NCBI GenBank assembly: GCA_024449915.1
Contig: JAMZAV010000911.1
Span: 372,001-436,000 of the forward strand
Source: Sweltsa coloradensis
Taxonomy: Eukaryota; Arthropoda; Insecta; Plecoptera; Chloroperlidae
Length of the DNA stretch: 64,000 nucleotides
Direction: 5' to 3'
Numbering within the stretch: position 1 is the stretch's first letter; each line of letters begins with the position of its first letter. The position numbers and the translations under genes were made by a program. The notes beneath the pieces are model-generated. The model made no database searches and had not been told where the DNA came from. It saw only the letters and a program-made list of their open reading frames with translations. Shown piece after piece: positions 43,701 through 55,700 of the stretch.

Positions 43701-46700
43701 GTTACGCGGATTTTCTGTTGTTCTGTGAAAAAATCATCCCCTTAGTCGAAGATTTTTTTTTAATTAAATTAAAAATTTAATAAAAAATAACTTTAATTTT
43801 TTAATTAATCGTAATTTTAAAAAAAGAAAAAAATCGTAAATTGCAATTTTCCCTAAAAAATAAATATTAGATTGCGCCAAATTTAACACGAATATATTAA
43901 TTCATGAAATTAAGGTTCTGTGAAAAAATTATTACAATAGGATAAAGCATGTAGGTGTAATAAGTCAAAGAATTGTTTTAAAAAAGAAAAAACCCGTAAA
44001 ATTTCGATTTTCATAAGAAATAATTTTTCGATTACGTTCAAATTTCGCACGAATGAAATTAAGGTTCTGTGAAAAAATCATTACAATCGGATAAAGCATG
44101 TAGGTGTTATGAGTCGAAGAAAGTTTTTAAAAATCGAAAAAAAATCGTAAAAAATTGCGTTTTTTATGAGGAAAAAATTTCCCGATTCGCTCAAAAACGT
44201 GGCAGTTTTAAGTTCAGAGATTTCGAAGGCCTCCATGAAATTTCATCGCAATCGAGTATCGGTTTTTTGCCGGAATCGTGTTTAAAAGACACACAAATAC
44301 AGAAAGAAAGAAAAAAAAAAAACATTCCGGATTTTTTTCTCCACAGTGTAGTGAAATGGAATCTTCGCTTCGCTCGCCTTAAAGCTCGCTACGCTCATCC
44401 AATTATTCTTTATCTATGATCGGTACTTGGGTCCTCATTTGGCATTCAGCTACGTTTATTGACTGAAAACGATTAAAATGACTGTGCACTTGTTTAAATT
44501 TTCTTTCACCTACTGTTTTTGAGTTTGGTTTAAGGTAAGGTGGAAATTATGGGAATTTTGGGAGAAGTTAGATAATTGTATAATGTTTTGCAACGTTTTG
44601 AACAGAACGTTAATTGTTTCCCCCATTTTCTGCCAAAAAAAAGAGAAGAAAAAAACGTAAAAATACCTAAAATTTTAAAAATTTGTCCCTATTTCTTGAT
44701 TTTTTGGGTCGAAAACTGTAAAAAAAAAATTAGCATTTGTTCAATATGTTGCAAACATTATACCAAATTATCTAACTCTCCCAAAATTGCATAATTTTCG
44801 GGCCAGTTTATTTCGATGTTATCATGGGACACTGAGGTTCTGGCAAGCGGTTTGCAAAAAGTGATTCTGCCTCCGACCGGTGGCGCATATATTATTCTAT
44901 ATCTATGATCGAGTACTTGGTCTCTTTGGCATATCAGCTACGTTTACTGACTGTACGATTAAATGACTGTGCACTTGTTTATTATCTTCACCTACTGTTT
45001 TGAGTTTGGTAAGGTAAGGTGTGAAATTATGCAATTTTGGGAGAAGTTAGATAATGTATAATGTTTGCAACGTTTTGAACAGAACGTTTTAAATTTTTTC
45101 CCCCCTTTTCTGCCAAAAAAAGAAGAAAGAAAATACGTAAAAATACCTAAAATTTATAAAATTTGTCGTATTTCTTGATTTTTTGGGTCGAAAACTGTAA
45201 AAAAAAATTAGCATTCTGTTCAATATGTTGCAAACATTATACAATTATCTAACTTCTCCCAAAATTGCATAGTTTTCGGGCCAGTCATTTCGATGTTATC
45301 ATGGGAAACACTTTAAGGTCTGCAAGCGGTTGCAAAATGTGATTCTGCCCCCGACCGGTGGCCCCATATATTATTCTATATCTATGATCGAGTACTTGGT
45401 CTCTTTGGCATATCAGCTACGTTTACTGACTGATACGATTAAATGAATGTGCACTTGTTTATTATCTTCACCTACTGTTTTGAGTTTGGTAAGGTAAGGT
45501 AAAATTATGCCATTTTTGGGAGAAGTTAGATTTAAATTTTATAATGTTTGCAACGTTTTGAACAGAACGTTAATTGTTTCCCCCATTTTCTGCAAAAAAA
45601 AAACAAGAAAATACTACTAATAATAAAATTATTAACCACAATGTAAGAAGCGGGAAACAAAACATATCTTATGATTGCAAAATGAATTGAATTTGATAGT
45701 TCCTAACACTGCTTATCTTCACCTTGACATGGATGCCACCATTCCACTTGTGTCTCCACGTTTCCTTCAGTCGTAATTCAACAATAAGTCGCTCAAGACA
45801 AACGCAGTACCAGGTTTCATTTTTGTTTTGTTTTTATTCGTTGTTTTATTAATTGCCTACTCGTATTTTCAGAATAACGAATAATAGTGTCCTAATAATA
45901 TGTGTAATAAAATAATCATATTCTATTGGGGAATGAGAGATTAAAGGGGTGCAATATAATAAAAATACCGTAGACAATCGCGAAGTGATTGTGTTTGAAA
46001 CAACTAACAAGCTACAATTCACTCATGTAACTTCGTGCGGGGTTTTATGCGCAGTGGGACCCGCTCAGTTAGTCAGCGAGTGCACAGCGTAACACGTATC
46101 TCGGGTTGACTGTGAATCATATAGCTCGCCTGCGCTGTTATTGGCTCAAAAATCATGATTGGAATATCGCTAGTCCTGCCTTTTGAGTCCGGGAAAGCAT
46201 GCTCTTTTTCTCTCTACGTAAATTCCCACGGGTTAAAACAGCACTCTTCACAATTCGCAAATTTTGTCAGTACTGGTACGTGCGAGTGAGTGGCACCTCC
46301 TAAATTCTAATAGTTGTGATGAGATGACTACCGGTACTCGTTTTATCGTCGCGTTCTCTAGTACAGTCACAATCAGAATTAGAGCTATTAAGTACAAGTA
46401 TTACTACATCCTATCCTATGTCATGCCATGATAATAACTAGTTACGAACAGACAGCTCATCACATTCTTTCCCCACAACGTAAAACAACAGGTGCGGCTA
46501 TACTGGCCTAATAACCGTTTCAAAAACGTAGGCCTAGTGTTGAATATCTCGATTTCACATAGGGGTAGCCCGAGGGTAGACTAAAAAGATATTGTGTATG
46601 CAAGAAAATGTTGCTTTCATGTCGTTAGAACTCTTGGGGGCGGGGACCGCACCCCCAGCGGTGTAGGAGGGGTGAGGCTCCTTAGCCCTCACCGAACTTA

Positions 46701-49700
46701 GTTACATGAATTTTATTTCATATTATAATCTATATTCACGTTATTAGATGAGCGCAGCGAAGACTTCAATTTCGCAATACCCTGAAAAATAGTTCCCATG
46801 TTTTTTTTTTTTTATGTGTTTGTATATTGTATGCACTCTTCCGGGCAAACGGCTGATGCGATCTTGATGACCACCTTCGAAATCCCTCAACTTAGATACA
46901 TGTTACGATTTTGAGCTGTTACAATCGAAGAAATGTTTCTAACTAGGAAAACGCCGAAAGTCGTTGTTGGATGAGCGTAATTGGTGCATTGAGCCGCCTT
47001 GTCTTATGTTAATTAAACGAATTTTTTAAAAAACGGAAAATTGTAATTTTTTGTCAGAAATAATTCTTCGATTAACCTCAATTTCGGCATGAATCTATTG
47101 ATTAATAAAATGAAGGTTCTTTAAAAATTTAATTACGATCGGATTAACGATGTAGGTGGTAGAAAGTGAAGAACGTCTAAAATTAATAAAAAACATCGAA
47201 AAATTGCAATTTTTATGAGAAATAATCTTGGATTGTGCTTAAATTTGACACATGTTTATAGTTTCATATAAGAAAGGTCCAATACAAATTTCATTACGAT
47301 CGGATTATGCATGTAGGTGTTTAAGAGCGAAGAATTTAAAAAAAAAATCGAAAAAAATCGTAAAATTGCGATTTTCATGAGAAATAATTTTTCGATTGCG
47401 CTCAAAAACGTGGCAGTTCTAAGTTCAGAGATTTCGAAGGCCTCCAGAAAATTTCATCGCAATTGGAGTAGCGGTTTAGCCGGAATCGTGTTAACAAACA
47501 CACAAAAATACAAACAGAAAAAAAAGAAAAAAGAAAAACATTCCGGATTTTTTTTCCAGTGTAGTAAAATGGAATCTTCGCTTCGCTCATAAATAAAAAT
47601 CGTACTTTTAGTGAACGAGAGGTCGATATGACCTCGCCGTCCCGCACCCTTTCCGCCTTTCCGCGGCTGATGGCACGACGAGACAGTGTCGGTTCTCCGC
47701 ATGCTTGTCGGTCGTTATTATGTAAGGCAGATATGGTTCACGTACACAAAATAAACATAACCCGTAATAAAAGGATAAAATAGTCAACCAAAAACGTTCA
47801 TCCATCAAAGCGACTGGAAAAGGCGTAGGAAAGGAACCAACCATATCTTACTTCATAAATACCGTACAAATATCTCGTGCAGTCGCAGTTCGCAATAGTT
47901 CGTAAAAAAAAAGTGAAGTAAAGTAATGGCAACTTAGTAAAGTCGTAGGCGCCAGGACGCGATAGCAGATTGGCTACAGGTATTCCTCTTACCCATCGGT
48001 GTTGAATCTGGAACAGTTGAGTAGGCTAGAGACCACTTGGCTGAGTCGCAACAACAGTTTGCATGGTAGGGGAAGGGGTTACTATACTCTCAGCGTTCGC
48101 CACCTTATCGCTCATCGACAGTATTCTATACCCACGTTTGGGCAGTTTGGGGTTGTAGGTACCTAGGTACGAATGACCTGAAACTCTTTTTTATTTATTC
48201 CATGCCTAGTCCAATTAGCCACGTTCTTCATACTTTGTGGCCAAACTATGTTGAACAAGCCACGGTCACGATTTGCGATAGTCTGGCTGCCAGCAGAATA
48301 CTAAGTCCAGGCGCGTAGGAACGTTTTGAAAGTTGGGGGGGGGGGGGGCAAATTTAGCAGATTTTGTGTGCGGAAGCTGGGGTATAGGGCGAAGCCCCAG
48401 CCGCCGGAAGCCCTTTCACCGAGGGCAATTTTTTCTTTGTACCACAATTTCGTCATGTTTAAACTGCACTCGGACTCTGTAAATGATATTTTACAACTAT
48501 CTGCGTTCTAAAAATTAAAAAAAATTAACGTGAAGTGGCACATTTTAGTAAATTTCAACCTAATTTTGTATGTAAAAATGAAGCATACAGGCAAACATAT
48601 TCGTACAACCAAGGTGCCTCGTGCCTGTCGAATTGTTTAAGTGTATGTGCTTATTTAGTATGGAAATTGACGTTAGTTTTGCCCCCCTCCCCCCCGTTCC
48701 TAAGCCACTGTTCTCTTCTTGGCGGAGTTTCGGCTAACCTGGAACTGAAAACATACATGTAGTTTGTTTCCAGAAACAAGAAACTGAGACGTTAAATCGT
48801 AAAACTTAAAGTAACAATTTATCTACCTTGATTATATTAATCCTAAAACGGATTATGGGGTTGTGCGACTGTGGACTACTTATCTTAATACATACCGTAA
48901 GCACATTTCATTACGGGTACTTATTCCATTTCCGGAGCGTTTACTTGATATGAATATCGAAAGCTGCCAATTAACTTATTAGTTTATAATTATTTAAAAT
49001 TGCTTTTAACGTATACATCGACTTTCAAAATCTTACGTTAATCGTAGGCCTACATAATTAAGAAATTATTAACATTGTAATTAATTAAGTACTAGGTGTT
49101 ACAAAATATTTTGCGAAGCTCTCATAATTTGATGTTCTGATTACCTCACAATTAAAACTGCAACGAGTAGGTTACTCGCGTTACTCTTGTTGCATCTTCA
49201 CGGTGTTGTGGTTGTCAACGTACATATACGACTGGTTCTTCAGGTGGTGGGGGTTCACGTTGCTTAGGTTGGCATGACATGTAAACACACTAGTCACGGT
49301 GACATCGTTCCATAAATACAAAATTAATCGGACTCCTACGCAAACTGTCCTATCCTATGGGGAATAATATTCAATGTGCAGGGGGGGGGGTGAACCTAGC
49401 CCTGACATGGGGGAGGGGGGGGGGCTAGCTCTTTGTAGGATATGGTCAATTTATGAAAACAACATTGTATCAGTAGCGTAGGCCTATCCAAAAGCCCCAA
49501 AATTGGTGGAGGATCCCTTTGCAAAACTAGTAGGCTACTGGCATAGTGTAGAAATATCCCTTTGTCCCAAAGGGTAGGGGATGGCTGGAGTAAAATTCAG
49601 CTTCTCTGCTAAGTTTCTATAAGCGAAAATATTTTTTGTAATTTCAACTTTTCACAGTCAACAGGTGATAGTGATTGGCTTCAATACTTTTTATTCCTTT

Positions 49701-52700
49701 TTAAAACCAAAATTTTCAAACGTAAAATTCCTTTGGAAATTTGCAATGGGCTGGAAGGGGGTGGGTATTGCAAAACAAAGGGGTCGGGGGAAAAGTTCCC
49801 ATCTTGTAAAGCTCTTTTTGGGCAAAAGGACGGAAAAAATTAAGAAAAAAATACCTTTAAAAATGAAAAATAAGATTATTTTAAAAGTGACCTAATTGTA
49901 TTTGGATGCAATTAAACTTTAGTCTCATGGGGGGAAAATACACTTTCAAATTTGAAAAATAGTTTATTTTTAAAAGTGCCTAATTGTTTTGGATAAAATG
50001 TAAACTTGAGTCTCATGGGGGGGAGATGGTCGCTTCCCCAGAGAAAGAGCCAATAAAACCCTTTTTACACTAAAATACTTACACATCAGGTACGGGGGGT
50101 TTCTGATTTTTTTTGGATTAAGGGCGTGTCAACCGTTGGGTCTGATGCGCCACTCTTGCCTAGGGAATGTGGGGGGAAAGCCCCCTGCGATCTGAAGGGT
50201 TAGGGGGGAAAGGGGGTCTCACTCGGGGGTGTCATTGTCTTTGTCAAGATCGTTTGTTTTGCCCGTCGGGGGGAGGTCGTCGAGGGAGGGGGGAGGGTCC
50301 TGACAGACGCCTGAGCTCTCTTCTATTCAGGAGTGATATATTCCCCTGCTACTACTGCAGGATTTTGTGAGAGGGGACTTTATCTCTTTCCACCCCCTTT
50401 TACGATAATTAGTTTTTTAAGAAACAAAAATGTAGGCCTATGGGAAATAGGAACCCCATGAACTTATTTTTTTTCCACCCCCCTTTTAAAACCCTTCTAT
50501 ACAAAATTTTTTAACCGAAAATTTAAAACCATATTTTTTTTTTTATATTTTTATAGGGCCTTATTATGGGTAAGCTGAAAGTTTACCAAAATTTTGGGGG
50601 GGGAAAAAACCAGGTCATGACGTCATCTCTCATAGCACTTCTGTAACGAGCAAGTTCACTTGGATGGGGTGCGTCAACCGTTAGGTCATAATGCGCAACT
50701 ATTCCCCCCCTTGTCCCCCGCGTCACCCATTTCTTCCTCCCCCGTAAAGTTGTTAAAAGGTGGTAACTCACATTTTTAAAAATTGTTTTAAACTTGGAGG
50801 CTGAATAATCTTAGCTGTTAAAGCGCCCCAAAACTACTAACCTAATACTATATCTAGCCTAGGGGGGTAGGGGGAAAAAAGTCTCACGCTGGTCGAACCG
50901 CCACGTAGGGGGAAAAAAAGGGGGGGTTCTTCGTGTGGTCATCGTCTTTTCATTCCGTGTCTCATGGTCGTCGTCGTCGGGGAGGTCGTCAAGGGGAAGG
51001 GGGGGAGGTCCCAACGACGACCGCCAGAACTCGCCTTAGTTTTAGGGAGCACTCCCTTAATTTCTATACTGATGTTTGCGAGATTTGACTTTAACCCCTT
51101 TCCCCCCTTGTCGATTATCAGAGCCTGGTTGGACCAAAAATTTTCCCGGACCCCCAAAGGGGATCTAAAGAAAAATACAATCAAAAAAATTTTCCATTTT
51201 TACCATCATATTTAAAAATTTGCCGTGGGGCATCTTTATTATTGTAGGCAATATTTTAAATATCACAATGGCAACTATGCACCATTGTTTTTAAAGGCGA
51301 GAGCGTCCAGTCCAAGCGCCCTTTTGTAGGACCCTAGGGAGTCGGGGGTGAAATTTATTATTCAGATCAGAGACAATTGTTTCGAGAAATTTTTTTATAA
51401 ATTAAGTCATCTGCGGTTACTGTTACGTTAGACCTTATAAAAAATTGTTTTTGGATAATATTTTTCCTTTTCCTTTTCTGCTTTCTAGTACGCTTGGGAT
51501 GGGTTTTGAATTTTTGACATCTCATTTGTAGGTTCAATTGGATGAGCGAAGCGAAGACTTTAAAATTTCACCAACCGCCCCCCCCCCCAAAAAAAATTTG
51601 CTCAGGGGGTTTTTTTTTTGTTTTTTGTTTTTTTTTGTTTTTCCGTCTGTTTGTTCGCTCTCACCGGGGGAAAAAGGGATATGCATCTTGATAAAAATTT
51701 GACAAGACCTTCGTTTTTTCCCTGAAATTTGACTTCCACGTTTTTGGGGACAATCGAAGAAATATTTCTCATAAATATCGTACTTTTACGATTTTTTTTT
51801 GATTTTTAGGGATATTTTCGTGCCAAATTCTGACCAAAGGGGGTGGGGCTACAACGTTCAATTTCACATGGACTTAAGGTAATGGAAAATGTATTGCTTT
51901 CTGAAAGAAAAAGTTAAAAAAGTTACCAAAAAATGAGGAAAAAAATTTTTTAATATATTTTTTTTGATTTTTTTGTGCGAATTTTCGTGCATTTGGGGCC
52001 AATTCTGACCAAAGGGTGGGGCTACAAGCCCTATTAACAGGGACTTTAAAGGGTTTATAGTGTGTGTATTTTTTTGAAAGAAAAGTTTTGAAAAAGTTAC
52101 CAAATCCATAGAAATATAGCTTTTAATGAAAGATTTTACGTTAAAATAATAACAAATTACAAGAAACATAAACTTGACAAAAATCCCTAAAAGCGCGGCA
52201 AAAAAACAAAGCACTTGCAAAAGAAAAGATTCCCACGCAAACTAAAACTTAAAAAAAAGCTCATCCATAAACGGGGGCGGGACTTTAGCTTTTTTTCCTA
52301 GTTAATACTAATATATTAATATTTTAGTGGAAATCAATTGTTAAGGTAGTGATCCCACCCAGCCAGCTTTAGTTTCGGGGGGTAACGTCGTGAACAATAC
52401 CTGCAAAAGATGTAAGATATCTTTCTGGGTACTACTTGCGGGCGGGGGAAGAGAAAACCGACATTCTCACGGTACAAGTACCCGCCCTGGGGGAAGCTGA
52501 AGCTTGGGAAAAACGCGGGCGAAATAAAAAAATGGGTGAAAACTGAAAACACTCGACCAGAGTTGACCCCCGGCTTAGACTGGGGCCCACGGTGCTAGGG
52601 GAAAATACTCACCCTACATACCTCGCGGGTTTACAGTTTGGGGACCCTCCTAGGCGTAAGAAAAATAAGGGTAAAAAAACTCGCCCTACATGAACCTCGG

Positions 52701-55700
52701 GGGGGTTTTCAGTTTGGGGGGCCCATCCTATGGCGTAAGAAAGTAAAGTAAAAATACTCACCATATATACCTCGCGGGGTTACAGTTGGGGGCCCATCCT
52801 ATGGCGTAAGAAAGTAAGGGTAAAAATACTCAGCCATAATAAATGATTATAGACAGGATAAAGGGGGCCCATCAACCATCATGGTGTAGGGATAAAAACA
52901 CTCTGCTATGGCGTAGAGGTAAAAATTTCAGGCAGAGATGGCTTCAAGCTAGACAGTTTTGTCTTTGAAGTGAAGGGGTGGGACCATGGCGTAGCGGTAA
53001 AAAAACTCCCAACTTCACTGTTTATTTAGTAAAGTAATTCTGAGGTATTTCCAGAAAATTTAATTGGATGAGCGAAGCGAAGACTTCAATTTCACTGACC
53101 CCCAAAAAAATTTAGCTCGTTTTTTTTTTTTTTTTTTTTTTGGGATTTTTTTTTTTTATTTTTGTCTTTTTTTTTCGCTCTCTACCGGGAAACGCATATC
53201 ATTTGAGAAAATTATAGGGGCCCTTTTGCAAATCCCCCAAACTTAGATTTTGCTACGTTTTTGGGTACAATCGAAGAAATATTCCTCTTTTTTTTTTTCG
53301 TTTTTTAAGCAAATTTTCGGGTTTTTGATTCGCGCCCGGGCAACGTTCTCGATTTTGATAAAACTTTGTGGGAACGTTTGAAATCATTAAAATTTAAAAG
53401 GTATGTTTTTTTTAGGACTTTTGAAAAAATATTTTCATAGAAATCGTATTTTTTTAAATTTTTCCATATTTTTCCCGAATTTCGTGATGTTTGGGCCCGA
53501 TTCTACCAAAACGGGTGGGCATAACGTTTTTCATATTTTTTACATGGGGAACCCATTAAAGGGTAATGGGATGTTTTTTTTTTTGAAAGAAAAGTTAAAA
53601 AAGTTACCCAAAAATCCATAGAATAAATTTTTTAATATGAGTTTTTTTTTAGGTTTATAAAAACAATTTTAAAAATAAAAATAAAAATTTGACAACAATC
53701 CCTACAATGCATTCAAAAAGCACTTGAAAAGGAAAAGGGTCCTACGCAAAATTTAAACTTAAAAAAACCATCCCAAACAAGCGGCGGCTTAACGTTTTCC
53801 TAAAAAAAAAAAATTCTGTTGAACCTCATAGAAGGCATTTTAACCCAAAAGATCTGCAGAAATAAACTTTGCAGATACGTTGTTCTTGCGAATGGAAGTA
53901 TCAGAGTTAACACCTATATCAGGAGGGAAAAGTTTGCCAGCTTGTTACGAAGTGTATCATATCATTGCCAAGTCGACGTACAAAATAATAGCATACCGAC
54001 TGATACGTGACGGACTCTGAGCATGGGTTTATTTCTTCCTGGGGCTTTTAAAAAACCTCATGAAAAGCAACCTTCAATTTCGACGTAGACAATCAACTGA
54101 GAAAAAAGCAAAGGGTAGAGATACTTTTTCGGGTTGTTTCTTCATTGAGTTTTTGTATTAGTCGCCCTCGTTCAGAAGTATTGCGAATTCTTTCAGCGGA
54201 TGAGATAGAAAGTATGTCCGCGTCTTGTTGCGGCAGTAGTCTCGGTCCTATAGGAACTATAGTGACTGAAAGTACGCTCAAAGTAACGCTCTAATAATTA
54301 CTATACAGGATTGAGTGGGCGCAAAAATGATTTAACTATACTTTTACTGAGGTCTACAAAAATCAATTCGTGTTGCGTTCATTTCCTTGTTATATAAGTT
54401 GCGAATTGGAAAAAGAAAGGAATCCTGCTGAACGGAAAGAGTTTAAAAAATTTACCCCTTTGCTAAAGAAACAATTATTGTACTCTGGTTTTGTGAAAGT
54501 ACAAGTTGCCGGGGATTATGGGGACACGGGAGGTATTCAAAGGCGGTTCAAAATCCCTCGACTTAAACAATTAAAATATCTATTAAAGAGAACTGACTTG
54601 GTTATTTGGGGGCGAAGGGGGAAATTCCCCTTTTTCACAAGAAAAAAAAATCCGGAATGTTTTTTTTCTTTTTGTATTTTTGTCTGTTTGTTACCACGAT
54701 TCCGGCTAAACCGATACTCCAATTGCGATGAAATTTTCTGAAGGCCTTCGAAATCTCTGAACTTAGAACTGCCACGTTTTTGAGCGCAATCTAAAAATTA
54801 TTTCTCGTTAAAATCGCAATTTTTCGATTTTTTAAAAATTTCTTCGACTTTTAACACCTAGGCCTACATGCTTTATCCGATTGTAATGATTTTTTCACAG
54901 AACCCGAATTTTATGAATTAATATATTCGTGTGAAATTTGAGCGAATCGAAAAACTATTTCTTATGAAAATCGCAATTTTACGATTTTTTTTCGATTTTT
55001 AAAACATTTCTTCGACTTATAACACCTATGCTTTATCCGATTGTAATCATTTTTTCACAGAACCTTAATTTTATGAAGAAATATATTGATGTGAAATTTG
55101 AGCGTAATCGAAAAATAATTTCTCATGGAAATCGCAATTTTACGCTTTTTTTTCGTTTAAAAAAAAATCTTCGACTTATAACACCTACATGCTTTATTCG
55201 ATTGTAATGATATTTTTACAGAACCTTAATTTTATGAAAATATATGTGCGCGAACGCACCGGCCAGCACACCTGCGAGAACTCACTTTCCACTGAATCGC
55301 CATTACCCACGCCTTTTTTACACGTGTAAAAAAAACATTATCGCCGTCGCAACAACGCGCCTGAAAAACGTTTGCGAACGCTTCTCATAGTTTAATTTGA
55401 ATATATTTCATTGTTATAATTTTAAGTGCGCGAAGCACCGGGCCAGCACCGCAGCTCCGTTCAAACTAACTCCTTTACCGCATCCCTACTTAGCCTTACA
55501 CGGTGTCGCTGAGCGAAACCATGTGAGATAAACCGCAACTGCTTCAATCGATGGCTTTTACTATGAATGCCCATTTCAAGTTTCGTCCCGATCGTTTGCG
55601 TCAAGTATTCAGACTCAATCGTAAATTTTTCTTCTTGGTGCTGGTGGTGGGGTGCTGCATGGCTGACGAATTATGTATCATGTGGCCCTCATGAATGTTA

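Larger units (their letters stand above)
49690..53812. other. second unpolished, homopolymer-smeared tract
   Basis: Texture as in 15,690-30,420: smeared homopolymers and damaged copies of known repeats (for example the hairpin end near 52,270 reads GGGGGCGGGACTTTAGC). It returns to clean text at about 53,812. Probably another gap fill. Confidence 0.65.

Noticed and set aside
54370..54741. 123-codon + strand ORF
   Set aside because: Its second half is repeat sequence; the first half has no recognisable motif and no splice context.
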